This document shows positions 22,908 to 35,403 of a stretch of 64,000 nt of DNA, one piece after another (position 1 is the first letter of the stretch; each line of letters opens with the position of its first letter). A program made the position numbers and the translations under genes. The DNA is from Thozetella sp. PMI_491. Taxonomy: Eukaryota > Ascomycota > Sordariomycetes > Chaetosphaeriales > Chaetosphaeriaceae. Below the pieces are notes generated by a model that saw only the letters and a program-made list of their open reading frames with translations, searched no databases and was not told where the DNA came from. The stretch is taken from NCBI GenBank assembly GCA_021432635.1, contig MU270026.1, positions 647,311 to 711,310 of the forward strand. Direction: 5' to 3'.

Positions 22908-24867
22908 ATGCTCGCCAACGACGACATGTCAGATAGAAACCCCCGTCCCTCTCTCGAGACTGCAGGGACGGGACACAGTCTAGAGGCAGAAACAATCCCA
23001 GCGAAGGCAGCCACAACAGAGAGCCGTGATCATGCGCCGAGAGTAAATCAAGCTATCACCAGAGAGGATGGTGATTATCCTTCTGGTTTAAAGCTCTTCT
23101 TGATCATGGCCTCAACCTTCTCCAGTCTATTTCTCGTGTCTCTGGTTAGGACCTTCACTTGTTGAGCCGTCTCGAGGCAAGCAGCTAACAACACGGCAGG
23201 ACCGCATGATCATCACCACTGCGATCCCGCAAATCACAAACGACTTCAAGTCGGCTACAGATATTGGCTGGTACGGATCTGGTTTTTACCTAACGACGTG
23301 CGCCTTCCAGATGCTCTACGGAAAGCTATATTCATTCTTTAGCATCAAGGTCGTCTTTCTCGCTGCTGTCTTCCTTTTCGAAGTCGGCTCCGCCTTGTCT
23401 GGGGCTGCTCCAAACTCCCCGGCTTTCATTGTCGGTCGGGTTATTGCCGGCATGGGAGGAGCCGGTATCACGGGGGGTACAGTAGGTTTACAATTCGGAG
23501 ATCTAGTTTTATGCGCGGCGGCTAATACTGTATCGACTTAGCTCGTCGTTCTCGTCTACTGCGTGCCGCTACACAAACGCCCTATGTACCAGGGTATTTT
23601 TGGTGCCCTCTTCGGCATCTCTTCCGTGCTAGGGCCGTTGATAGGAGGCGCACTCACGTCCAAGGCGACATGGCGATGGTGCTTCTACATCAATCTTCCG
23701 CTCGGGGGCATTGCCATGCTGGTGACACTGTTTTTCATGGAGATCCCCGAGAGGGAATCAACCAAGATCCCTACCAAAGAAAAGCTAGCGCAGTTAGACT
23801 TTTACGGCACCGCATTGCTCATTCCCGGTACAATCTGCTTGATCCTAGCGCTGCAGTGGGGTGGCGTGACTTATCCAGTGCGTCCGCATCTCTATAGTCG
23901 TGTACTAGCATGGCGCTGACTTCTGCAGTGGAGCAATGGCCGAATTGTCGCTTTAATTGTTCTTGCGGCTCTGCTTTTGTTAGGATTCATGCTGGTTCAG
24001 GTCTTGTTGCCCAAGACGGCTACCATCGCTCCGAGGATCTTCATGCAGCGCAGCATTCTCGCCGGGTTCTTCTCAACACTCTGCATGGGTTGCCATTCGG
24101 TACTCTTCTGTGAGCTTCCTAGACTCCCTTACTGGTATCAACTTCGGAGCGAGCGCTAACTTGGCATAGTCTATTACCTTCCCCTATGGTTCCAGGCCAT
24201 CCAGGGGCTATCTGCGGTGGACTCGGGCATCCGCACGATCCCACTCATCGTTTCTATGGTAGTCGCCAACATCCTGGCGGGCATGGTAGCGCAGCGTATT
24301 GGCTACTACGTGCCCTCTATGATCATTGGCATCTGCATTATGAGCGTGGGCGCCGGCTTACTAACTACACTTGAGATCGACACCGAAGCTGCCAAGCTAG
24401 TTGGCTACCAGATCCTTTACGGCTTCGGAATGGGGCTCGTGTCCCAGGCACCCAACCTTGCTGCGCAGACCGTCCTAGCCAAGGCCGATGTGCCCATCGG
24501 CGCCTCGCTCATGGTCTTCTCCCAGCTGCTCACCGGCGCTATATTCCTTCCGGTCGGCCAAAGCATCCTTTACGGCGATCTTATCGATCGGCTCGCCTCC
24601 GTCCCAGGTTTCCGCCCCGATATGCTCCAGAATAGCGGTGCTACCTCTCTGGTTGATGTATCAGAACCGCTCCGGACGACCATCTTGGTTGCATATAACG
24701 AATCGCTCAGACAGCTCTTCCTTGCGGGCCTCATAATTGTTTGCGTCAGTATCCTTGGGGCACTCGCTATGGAATGGCGAAGCGTAAAGAAGAATCCGGC
24801 CAAGGCGCAAAAGATCGAGGAGGACTGCGATCTCACTGTCCTCAACGACAAAAACGCAGAGACGTAG
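22908..24867 (+). CDS. DHA2-family MFS efflux pump (14 TM)
   Basis: Five exons: 22908-23144, about 23200-23481, 23542-23877, 23929-24109, 24170-24867, all keeping frame, giving about 577 residues. The start is [11 protein letters not shown] six codons later is an alternative. Signatures are [12 protein letters not shown] at TM1 (D1 motif), the GSALSGAAP segment, [12 protein letters not shown], and GPLIGGALT with [13 protein letters not shown] (motif C). The protein matches DHA2 drug exporters such as fungal-metabolite self-protection pumps. It sits in the plasma membrane by family. It is divergent from a Zn2Cys6 gene, which probably regulates it. Confidence 0.9.
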
Positions 24868-26736
24868 GAGAAAGGTTTCTTTTACTTTAAGCTACCCCAA
24901 TCCTAGTCTGCTGCTCTCGGCAAAGGTTCTGCCATATAGCGCGTAGGGCCTCCCTATATGTGGAAGCTAGCGCATCATGCCGCAGCAGCTAGTTGCCCAA
25001 CACATCTACACATCTGTGTGTTGTATAGATTCTTTCAGAGTCTGTTTCTCTCCATGGCTCTTCTAGACATACCCCGCTCATTGCAATGAACCAAAAAGTT
25101 CGTCATGCATTACTCGCTGATTCATTTCTTCTGTTTTAATTCATAGAGCTGCTTCTGCTTTTTCTCATAGATATCGTGTCTAAAATAGAATTCTACTCTG
25201 CCATATCCAACTCCCTTGATATCTCTTGCTGGCCTCGGTAGCCTACAGTGACTGTAAACTAATTACGAAGGTTGGCCTGCAATACAAAGTACGACTCCTT
25301 CCACCTCTTTCTTCCTAAGTCTCCGCTGCTAGGCCGTAGTGTTGATTGCTCCTTATTGGTATTATACAACTTTGGCCCAGTATGGAAACTGATCTGATAG
25401 CTTCACTTGGAGAGCGCTTCCCGGGATTTTATGCGAAGAAGCCGTGGCCAGAACTCGAAATACCAACCCGGCGGTCTAGATCCAACGATCTTGGCATGGT
25501 TATGACTAATCATAGGAATCAGGGGATTTGTCTCTACGAGCGAGTTTACAAGGCCTCACGCTCCCTCTAGACCAACTGCCGACACGGCAACGACTTAGTG
25601 AGGCGTAGCTGAGGCATGGCCAATATCATGTGGCCAAATTCGCTAGATTTAGTATGCTCGTGGCCTAGCTGGTCCCAGACGACTGGTGAGACCAGCAACT
25701 TGATTGGTTACCGAGAGAGATTGAGAGCCTCTGCTAGCACCTGCCTACCCATACGACATTCTCCAGTAGGACGAGCCGCGCTGTCTGTTGGGTCGCATTG
25801 TTCTCGTCTCGGCACTATGGCCAGGTGGTGGCCATGCCTTCCGGACAAAGCCCGAGCTGCAAGGACAGGCCACAGGCGTAGTCGATCTGCCGATCTTGGC
25901 GAGACTGATATTCTCCTCTTTTAATGGAAGTAGGCGTCAGGGTGCTGGGCTAGCCTTGCGCGCTACTGTTGTGGCTTACTCGGGACTTGCAAGGCATGTG
26001 TCGAGGCTGGTACCTAGGAGAGAGGTCGGGCCCCAAAACCGCTACGAACGCTCTTAGCACGTGGAGCATCTCCAGCCAACCCCCTGTAAAATATCTTCAT
26101 GGCTAGCTGGTAGATAACGGCTGTGTCTGAGCGCGGGGAGGCTGCACTTCCCAGGTTCTCAGTCTTCTGGAGGAGAAGCCGAGGCGGCCCTAGCTGCAAA
26201 CGAGAGATGGCCCTAAGACAAACCCGCCCCTCTCGGCCGATTACGGAGGAGCATCCGGATATACCACCGGGGACATTCGAGATTCCACCACCAACACACA
26301 CCCCTTTGTTGTCCGCACCAGCAACCAAATTTTTTCTAGCTAGCAGCCTTGGCGACTGTCGTGCCCATTTCGGCTCGCTTGGTCAACCGGGGCTAGCCCC
26401 GTTTGACCCCCGGCCTGGCCGTCCAGGTCCACCGCCGGGCCCCAGCTCGTGACCCATGCTCGAAAGGCTACTGGAGGCGAGCCCGCACTTTGCGCTACCC
26501 AGCAGGCACTATCTCCGCTAGAAGCGCACCGTCTCCAGACGCCCCCAGTATGGTCTGCGGGGGAGGACGCCGGGGGTACGCGGGGTCGAACCCTTGGCAC
26601 GGGAGTTCGCCAACCTCTCGTGTTCGCCGCGCATATATGGCGCTGGGCCTGCACCTGTCTCAATTCATCTCGGCTCTGATAGATTTATGCAGTTCCAAGA
26701 AGCCTGGGACAGCAGATCATTAAACATCAAGCAACC
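24868..26736. promoter_or_regulatory. 1.9 kb spacer with CreA-like sites before sugar transporter
   Basis: No convincing gene: the reading frames are short and domain-free. The last 300 bp are GC-rich with several SYGGRG matches: 26557-26562 (GCGGGG), 26570-26575 (CCGGGG) and 26580-26585 (GCGGGG), plus minus-strand matches near 26410 and 26440. They lie about 150-330 bp before the transporter start codon. High local GC makes chance matches more likely. Confidence 0.35.
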
Positions 26737-28626
26737 ATGGCTGCCAACGCGTGGCTCAGCAAACCATTCCTAACCTCGCTCTTTCTGGGCATCGGCGGTT
26801 TTCTCTATGGATAGTAGGCGACTTGTGGCCCGCCATTCTGCGGGCTCTCGGTGCTGACCGCCGCTAGCGATTCCGGCATCATTACGCCCAGCTTAGCGCT
26901 GAAATCGTTCTTGTCTTACTTTGGAAACCCGGATGCCGCGCTCCGAGGCTCGATCGTGTCTGTCTACCAGGCTGGAGGTACGCGAGAAGACTTGGCCAAT
27001 CTCGTGTGCCCTGGAGGCTGACTCAAGCGGAAACAGCATGGTTTGGAAGCGCATCTGTCGGCATCACGAGTGATAGGTTTGGGAGACGCTATGCCATCGC
27101 CTTTGGGTGTATATGGGGTGTGATTGGAGGCGCGCTGATGGCCGGAGCCGCCCATGTTGCCATGCGTCAGTGCTCTCTTGCTTCTAGGGAATCATCCCTT
27201 CTAACCCTTGCTATAGTTCTTATTGGCCGCATCATGGTCGGCTTTGCCGTCGGAACCATCACCGGTGTCGCTCCCGTGTTTGGTGCTGAGATCGCGAAGG
27301 TGCGTTGCTCATGTTCAGCAGCCCGCAGAGCTCCCTGCTAATGTGCCGCAGACCCACGAGAGAGGAAGGATCACTGCCGTTAACCAAATGAGTGAGTCAT
27401 AACCATAGCCCGATGAAGAAATTCAGGACATAACTGATGCGATACACAGTGGTCGCCTGGGGATTCTTCGTCGCTCTGTGGACCGGCGTGGGCGAGGGCA
27501 AGTGGAACAACCCCAACCAGTGGCGTCTCGGCTTCGCAATCCAGGCCATCCCACCGCTCTTCCTCGGCCTCGGTGTCCTATTCATCGGGGAATCACCCCG
27601 CTGGCTGCTGCTGAAGGGCCGCGCCGAGGAGGCTGAGAACGCATTCCGCAACTACCACTACAACGGCAACAACGACGCATGGTGCAAGACAGAGTTCACA
27701 GTGATGCAGGTCAACATCGCCGAGGAGCTCAATGCCCAGGGTCGTCTCTCTTGGGCCGACTTGTTCAAGACTCCGGCGTTCCGAAAGCGACTGTTTGTTG
27801 GAGCCTTCGTATGGGCAGCGGCGATGCTCAGCGGCATCAGCTTCGTCCAGTACTACCAGACGGCCATTTACCAAACACTAAACTACGACCAGAACCAGCA
27901 GCTCCTTATCAGCGGTCTGTATGGCTCCGTCGCACCGGTGGCGTGCATTGCATCGCTATTCTTCGTCGACCGCATCGGGCGTAGGAAGATCCTGATCTCG
28001 AGCTCGGCGTTGCTCTCCCTCTGCTACATGATCATCACCATTATCGCTGCTGTCTATCCGGCTGTGCCTGGAAAGCCAACCAATGAGGCCGCACAGCGGG
28101 GCCTCATTGCCTGCATCTTCGCCGTGTCGGCGAACTACTCCGCGCTTCTTGGCCCCATGACTTGGATTATCCCGTAAGCGGCCTTGTTATTTTGTCATGT
28201 AAGCTCTAACTAACCATACGGGCAGCCCTGAGGTATTCACGACCGAACTTCGAGCCAAGGCAAACGCCATCGTTCAAGTCATCCACTACTCCATCAGCTT
28301 GATTATCACTCAGTGTTCCCCGATCGCGCTTGCGGCCGTCGGCTGGAAGTACTACGTGAGTTTCTTAGTGTAAAGCCCCGGGAATTATTAGGTCCTGACT
28401 AGGCATCCAGATTCTCTTCGTCCTCACCAACGCGCTCTGTGCGCTGATCTTTGCATTTGCGTACCCAGAGACGAAAGGTAAGAGTCTCCAGGCGCCCCAG
28501 GAAGGAATATGCTAACACAATGCAGGCAAATCGTTGGAAGAGATCGACGAGATTTTCGGCGATGTCAAGATTGTCCACGAGGAGGATTTCGTGTCGAAGT
28601 CGGAGGAGGTCAATATGAAGTCTTGA
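26737..28626 (+). CDS. MFS sugar transporter (hexose family), nine exons
   Basis: The exons are 26737-26813, 26868-26977, 27037-27165, 27217-27299, 27352-27391, 27450-28173, 28226-28355, 28411-28477 and 28526-28626. All junctions keep frame, giving 486 residues. The unspliced sequence has a stop soon after the start (FLYG then TAG), but removing the 54 bp intron restores the family motif FLYGYDSGIITPSLAL. Other signatures are SDRFGRRYAI, GRIMVGFAVGTITGVAPVFGAEIA, GESPRWLLLKGR, VDRIGRRKIL, PPEVFTTELRAKA and PETKGKSLEEIDEIF. It is a typical plasma-membrane sugar porter; the substrate cannot be read from sequence. Confidence 0.9.
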
Positions 28627-28926
28627 GAGGTTTACAGGAGCATATTTTGGCGACCTTAGAACATACACCTGTTTCTTGCGATCGACCAACTATTCGAATA
28701 TCGCACTAATATTGATATAAAGATATATCTCATTCATGAGGCACCGGTTCTCCAAGCTACGCTCCCCGCTTCTCCAATTTGACCCCAGATGACGAGCACA
28801 TGCTTTGACATCGATGCTAGGTAAAGGGTTCAAGAAGAAACTGCGATTGAACTGGATTATCAACACCTATCACGAAACTAACGTGGATAGAGCCTATAGT
28901 AGGACACGCCGCCGCAGGTTTCGGTC
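28627..28926. other. Intergenic, convergent 3' ends
   Basis: About 300 bp between the sugar transporter and the flavin monooxygenase stop codons. No feature is seen beyond presumed UTRs. Confidence 0.35.
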
Positions 28927-31185
28927 TTAGGTAACGAGAGGCACAGTGTGAAGTACCTTTCGAAGTGGCCCCGCTGCGGTAGCCTGGTATGGCTCTTCCG
29001 TCGCCTCGAGGATCGTAGAAGTCGCCAAAGGCGTATCTCGGTACGCCTCAGGAAGAATGCCCTCCAGCTCAGCCTTGATCTGCATTGAGACACCCTTCGA
29101 CTGCAACCTCTGCGCGGCCGCGCCGAAGCCCATGACCCAGAGGTTGTCGACCTTCTCGTGCCTCTTGAACATGCCTCGCGTCTCCCCTTCCCTGTCCAGC
29201 GACCAGACTGCGTCCATCTTCTCGGCGACCGCCTCACCGCCGCTCCCGAGAATGTCTGACATTAGGTAGCGGATATCGGTATCACTGAATCCCGTGCACC
29301 AGACAATAGCGTCGGCATCTAGGGTAGTGCCGTCGCTGAGCATCAGCCCAGTACGGGTGAAGGCGATTGGGACCACACCCGACTTGATGCCTACCTTCCC
29401 GGTGCTGAGGAGCTCAACACCCATACCCATGTCGACGAAGTGGCCCCCACCGCGCTCAAGGATGTTGTGCATCAGGTCACCTTTGGTAGAGTCGATCACT
29501 TGAAACCCAGCAGCGGCGAGCTTATCGTAGCGATTCCTAGTCCCCGTCAGATCTCAGTTTCAATGCGATCGCCAGGATGGCCACGACCCTTAGGGTACCT
29601 ACGGCTCTTTCGCTGATAAGCTGGCGTGGACCCCAGCAAGCAGCTGTCCACCAACCTGGATTGGCCCCGTGAAAACGATCTGGTCTCCAATATCGGATGG
29701 CACAATGTCATATATACCAAGCCCCCGTGGGTCGTGATGGTATTCGAGTGGGATGAGATATGTCGGAGAGCGCTGGATCATGGTTGTCTGGAGGCCTGCC
29801 TTGTAGCAATCCTCTATGACATCGAACGCCGTGTTCGCGGAGCCGACGACAAGGACGGACTGCAAACTTGGTTAGCCGGCTCATCAGGGGGATAAAGGCA
29901 GAGAGGGCACACGAGCCTTGGCCCCGCTCTCGGCGAGCGTCTTGGCACTCTTGTAGTGGTGCGAGTGTGTCTCGATGCCGGAATAAACGCCTTGATCGGC
30001 GATATCTGGAATGTATGGGGTCCAGGACGCGACCCCGGTGGCCAGCACTAGGTGCTTGCATTGTACAGTCTGGACAGTAGCCGACGATGCCACATCGAGT
30101 ACCCACGTCTTGGTCGCTTCGTCACGCCGTGTTGCCTTCACATGACTCTTGTGTATGACGTTCAGGTCGAATGCCTCTGCGAATCGTCGCATCTGCTGGG
30201 AAAGGTTATCTCGAGTAAGCTCCTCCGGTGTGTCGTCGGGGTAGGCTGCGTTACATGGTAGTTAGCGGGAGCCTAGTAGTGCGGCACGAGGAGGCCTACG
30301 CAGATAAGGAGTCTGGCAGAATCCTTTGGGTACATGGAACCGCATGCAGTCATATCGATTGCCCCAGTTGTCGCCGTTGTTGTCGTTCTTCTCGATAATA
30401 AGGTAGTCCACACCCAAGGCCTTCAAGCGCGCAGCAAGGAGAAGTCCCCTGGTGGTTCAAATGTCAATACAGCGTCAACGGAATAATTTCACAGAGTTTC
30501 TATCTCACGAGTTCCCACCCCCGATGATGGTGACGTCGGTAGTGATCTCGGTCTGGGTTTTCCACTTTCTCTCGGTTGGGACTTGAAGGCGGGATTCGTC
30601 CTCGGGGAAGTCGTCGAGACCATTGAGCCATGTAGACATGGTCCAAATCTTCCACTCCACAACGCCCCCGGCGGCCTTCTGGGGGAGTAGCTTCAGATTT
30701 CCTCCACATGTTGCGCGTGGTGACCGTGTTTTGAATGTAAACCCCAGATCAAGCCAGCCCTTAAGGGAGATGTTAAGGATATCAGGGGAACTGGAGGGGA
30801 CGTTGTAACCTACCAAGGTTGGAGACACGACGAAGTGTTGCGCGCCAGGAACGGCGGCCAGATCCCCCACTACACGTGCCTTGCTGAGCTTCAGTAGAGT
30901 ACGCGAAATCGAGCCAGCACCTTCGAACCCTCGCTTGTGATAGGTCAAGGCGAGGGAGTCCCGGTAGTAGCACTGTCCTTGGTAGAAGAGAGATTCGCAT
31001 CGCTGCTGGTCGCCATTTTGGAGTGCAGAAAACAACTCCTGTACGACAGCCTTGCCGACCTCATCTAGATCCATCTGTTGGTAATCGACCTCGAAATTAA
31101 GCTGTGGCAGCGGTTTGTATAGGTCCTCTAGAAGGCTTGCCTTTGGAGGATAATCCTCTAGGCCCAGTCCACTCAAGTACGGCAT
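28927..31185 (-). CDS. Flavin-containing monooxygenase with NTF2-like N-terminal domain
   Basis: Five exons: 31185-30509, 30448-30300, 30245-29911, 29859-29603, 29536-28927, giving 675 residues. The third donor (GTGCCC) is weak and chosen for frame. Residues 1 to about 200 resemble the NTF2/SnoaL-like leader found on many fungal class B flavoproteins. The FAD Rossmann motif IIGGGNSGLLLAA spans the first junction (about 219-231). The FMO fingerprint is present as YSGIETHSHHY, the NADPH motif as VVGSANTAFDV, and the ATG-type motif as VWCTGFSDTD. It is expected to insert oxygen into a soft nucleophile or ketone using NADPH, in the cytosol. P450, tannase and GFA neighbours point to oxidative catabolism or detoxification. 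Confidence 0.88.
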
Positions 31186-32175
31186 CGTGAAGTATCGGGG
31201 AAGAGAAAGCGTTAGACAACGAAAAGCTCCAGAACTTGGAGAGGGAAGAGAGCAGGGTTAGAACCAAGCCGCACGGGCATCGCATGGTACGTACTTCCCG
31301 CTCCATTTTGTCATCACTGGTTACACAGCAGCGACCTAGATCATGGTCTGGACGGAGCGCACTAAATCGGTAGGTCTCGCGAACCCCTCACGGGGGGAAA
31401 GCGGCATCTCTCGTCGCGAGCAGCGAGGCCGGATAAAAATAGTGCGGGGACTAATCGCTGCAGGTTTCGGCATTCAGAGAGGGCCTGGGAAGTAACTTTC
31501 TTGGCACCCGTGCGCCTGCATGTAAGCTGGCCGGACAAGATAATTGACCTAGTTGTACGGTACCAATTAGCCAGTCTGGGGCTGAAACGCCAACTTCATA
31601 CTCGGGCTTACATTCAAAAGTACCCGGGGTATATACGCCACCAATTGACAAGTCACCGCAGCCTTCGACACGCGCTGCCTCCACTAACAGAGTCACTTTC
31701 GCCCCTGGCCTACATCCACTGACCTTCATCGTATTGACCAGGCTAAGAAAACCGCAGCCCTGCAGTATCGTGTCAGAACCTCGAGGACCAGACTAAATTC
31801 ACCGTTGCTACAATTTATGTGGACGGACCAACCCCGAGCCTTGATGTGGATGAAACTTCAGAGACACTATTTAGTTCCGAACTACATCCATTGACTCACG
31901 GTAAACACTGCTCCTCGCCCAGAGTCCAGAGTAGAAGGAAAATTGTGGAGTCTCTCACACAAGTTCCTCGGTCCGCCGGCATTGTGATATCGAATAACTA
32001 GAATACTATCCCCTTACGTCTAGTCAACGTGTCTGTGAGTTAGCAGAGGAGAGCATTTAGCCTATACTCTCCAGTAGGCATCAACCAGGAGGGACATTGA
32101 GCCAATCCTACAGAGTTCTAATTAGCGATTGATCCATACTCCATTTTGAGCAAACACTCATTCATAAATAACCCA
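31186..32175. other. Intergenic: monooxygenase promoter
   Basis: The 990 bp between the monooxygenase start and the dead AIF-like gene. Short unsupported reading frames only. No repeat or RNA gene is recognised. Confidence 0.35.
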
Positions 32176-33009
32176 ATGCCGAAGATAGTCTTGATCCTTG
32201 GGGCCGGAATGGCCGGTCTTCGACTAGCTCGCTAGGTACGCCCTCAGAAAACTATGCGGCCAAGTTCGATTTAAAGGTTGTGCTGGTATCACGCTCTGAT
32301 GAGTTCTATTGGAACATTGCAGCGCCACGAACCGCGATTCCAGGCCAATTGGGAGACAATGCCGTCTTCTACTCGATTACGAAGGCTTTCGACAGGTATC
32401 ACGTCTCCCAGTTTGAGTTTGTCCTCGGAAAGTTGAGAGCTGGGATCCAGACCGAAGTTTGGTCTCCTTGACCCTGAAAGGTGAACTCGGCAAGCGATCA
32501 ACTCCGACACTCTTATCGTGGCGACGAGCAATGATTATAGTGATAGCATCCCCCGGAAAGCCTTAGACACGACGGAGCGCACACACGCTGCCCTTGAGAA
32601 ATTATAAGACGGGGTGAGGCAGGCCAAGTCCATCGTGGTGGGCGGTGGCGGACTGACAGGGGTTGAGTTCGCTGGTGAGTCAGGTTATGAATATGCCAAG
32701 GCTAGCAAGAAGGATATCATGTTGATTATCCGCGAGCCGCTGCCTCTGGAGCCCAGGGTGAGGGACGCGACTCGGATGGCCGCCAAGAAGGAACTTGAGG
32801 GACTAAACGTCGCGGTCATCACCGGCGCACAGGTCACGAACGTGGCTACAGATAAGTCTGGATCTACGACCTTGCAAATCACAAAGACGGGTGGAACAGT
32901 AGAGACTCTCAAAACCGATTTGGTATTTCAAGGGGCGTCATATGTGCACGAATATGGTCCCGGACTATACCGCGGGAAAGAGATTGATGTTGGGCTCGTT
33001 TTAGGTTAA
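32176..33009 (+). pseudogene. AIF/AMID-like FAD-NAD(P)H oxidoreductase, broken
   Basis: The sequence starts well, with ATG and the dinucleotide motif LILGAGMAGLRLA, then hits a TAG at about 32233. Homology resumes in another frame (AKFDLKVVLVSRSDEFYWNIAAP) and stops near 32470. It continues in a third stretch (SDTLIVATSNDYSDSIP) with a TAA at about 32607. The second nucleotide-binding fold (SIVVGGGGLTGVEFAGE) follows, and the reading ends at 33009 without the normal C-terminal third. Together these are the parts of an apoptosis-inducing-factor-2-type pyridine nucleotide oxidoreductase, disabled by at least two stops and a frameshift and truncated. It lies between the flavin monooxygenase and the P450. 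Confidence 0.85.
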
Positions 33010-33444
33010 GGTGTACATCTATAGTTTCTTAGCAGACGTGGCCTTCATATTGTAACTTGTTTCCATTATAGAAGGTTCTATGGACGGGACCATGGCTCCG
33101 TCCAACTCACCATCGAAGTGGGGTGTTTAAACGCGCCGAAGCCTGACACCCGTGCATCTCGTGTAAGCGGCCAGAACAGATAATCAATCCGATCATCTAG
33201 TTGGACAGTGAGAGAAAGGCTGTCAGATGTCGGCCGTATATATTACTTGTTGCGCCCGAAACGGCGCAAGGGGCCGGATGGAGGAGACAGGCACGTAGAT
33301 AGCCAACAATTTACGGGACGCAGGCCGCTAACCTGACAATGCTATAGGACATGCAATAAAATATCACGGGAAGTCGCAGTCTATCATATCTCATATATCG
33401 TGGGGGCCATTTCCCCTGCCACACATCTGCAATGCTCCTCTCCA
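33010..33444. other. Intergenic
   Basis: Between the pseudogene and the P450 stop codon. No coding or RNA feature seen. Confidence 0.35.
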
Positions 33445-35403
33445 TTACACCATCACCGCCCTTACACCCTGACTTCCCTTCTTCGCCATTGCAACGAGCA
33501 TGTCGTGGTCATAGGCCACGTCGTCGATAGTGGTTTCGAATAGTTTCATGTGTGGCAGGACGCGGAGCACTAGAGCTGGCAAGGCGTTGTATAATTCGCA
33601 GTATGCGAGCCTGTAGATTGGTCAGGAATGGTCCTTCCCGGTGTCACTTGAGGGGCTTACTGCATCCCGATGCACTGCCGATTTCCCCTCCCAAAAGCCA
33701 TGAGGTGTTTCTCTAGCTCCCGTCTCTCAGCCTCGGTTCCTTCGACCCACCTTTCTGGCCGAAACTGTGCCGCGTTGGGGAAGACTTCCTCGTCATGGTG
33801 CAGCATCCACGACGTCATGCCGATGGGCGTGCCATCGGGGATCACGTAGCTCTGCTCAGTGGCTACTCCCGGCTTCTGGAGCACGGCATGATATACGAGG
33901 TTCTCGCCGCGAATCACACGCACCAGTCGTTCTGAGACGCCGTACGACAGGCGGAGGCCCTCGAAGATCATCCCGCGTAGGTACGGTAGGTTGGAGAGAG
34001 CCGTCCAGCCCGGGACGTGCAGTGGGTCATAGATTACTGTCCGTAGCTCTTCGGTGGCACGTTCCAATAGGGCAGGCTCCTTGCGGAGATGAAATGAAAT
34101 GACCGACAACGCCCAGCTGACGGTCTCGGTGCCACCACCAAGCAGCGCAGCCCCTTCGGCTGCCAGGCGAAGGGTTGTCTTGTCTTCCGAGGGGAGATCG
34201 GAAATCAACAGAGAATCGAATACTGTCTCCCGATCCCTGATAAGTCCAGCTTCTTGATTGGCCCTCACCTTTTCTACCTGGCCCGGGAGGGTTACCTAGA
34301 CGGAACATTGCATTAGCATCACTTACCAAATGGCAGTGAGCCAATCGCTAAGTGCGAAGTGCAAAATTACTTACTTCGATCGTTTGAAGCAGCATTTTGG
34401 CTGTATCAGAGAGGAAACCCCCCATACTTCTAAGATTCAGTATTCGCTTCCAGCTTGAGGCTGCGAGCAATACCATTCGGGGCGGGCCTTACAGAGGAGA
34501 TATGTATGGCAGCACGGTGTGCAACCCTGGGATGAAGCGGGATGGGAACACCATCCCGAGAAAGGAGTAGATAGCCGGGCGGAAGTTGGGTTCGAATCCC
34601 TCCTGTGCGATGAAGCCGAAGGGCTCGCCAAAGCAGTAGCCGGATATGACGTCGGACGTGAAACAGCTGTAAGCCATGGTGATGTCGAAAGGTTTGCCAG
34701 TGCCGACACAAGCTAGCATCTTGTCGCACAAGCCTTGAGCGAGCCGATGGATCTCAGGCTCGAGCTTGAGGACCTGTCCTTTCGAGAAAAACTTCTGCAC
34801 CACGCCGCGCCTCCTTTTGTGGAGGTCGTATTCGTAGGTGGCGAATATGGACCCCATACCGCTACGTCGAGGTCAGCATGTGGTTGACTAGGTGTGGGTT
34901 CTGGGTTAGGTGTATTTGTCTCACGGTCTATTGACGTGTCGTACCATATGTTCCCACTTATCCCTCTTCTGTGCACCCGGTAATATCAGCGCGGTGGTAG
35001 TCTAAGTAGATAGCGAAGACTCGGCCTACCCTGTTGCCTCCAGCGAATATCTCATCCATAAAGGCCGCGTCGAGGCAGTGCACTTCAACCGGGCTGATGC
35101 GAACAATGGGCCCTGCGAGATTTAGCTATCGCATGTTGCGGGCAGCCCCTATCCCACAGATAACCGCTTCTTACCATATATATCATGCATTCGCTTGATT
35201 TCGCGGCCGTAGCGTCCCCATTTCACCAAATCGAAGTACATCTCGTAAAAGGATGTCATGGCGGCAAGCTTGGGGCCGGGAATTCGGGCCAGCGGATGGA
35301 AGGGAGAGATATTGTACAGTGCACGGAGAACATACTGAAGGACGACGAGGAGGGCGAGAGTTAGCAGGCTCCGCCAGCTCCAAAGATCGGCGTATCCTGA
35401 CAT
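33445..35403 (-). CDS. Cytochrome P450 monooxygenase
   Basis: Seven exons: 35403-35175, 35112-35030, 34968-34925, 34861-34493, 34429-34375, 34295-33661, 33610-33445, all in frame, giving 526 residues. Exon 3 is 44 nt and exon 5 is 55 nt. The N terminus is an ER anchor ([17 protein letters not shown]) followed by the Pro-rich hinge [12 protein letters not shown]. The I helix has [14 protein letters not shown], the ExxR motif is EGLR, the PERF-like segment is FRPERW, and the heme loop is [10 protein letters not shown] with the axial Cys. The layout resembles fungal P450s of the CYP5080/CYP65-like E-class group I type (family guess only). Its substrate is unknown. Confidence 0.92.

Noticed and set aside
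34590-34612. tRNA B-box-like GGTTCGAATCC string
   Set aside because: Lies inside the P450 coding sequence, with no matching A box or cloverleaf arms.
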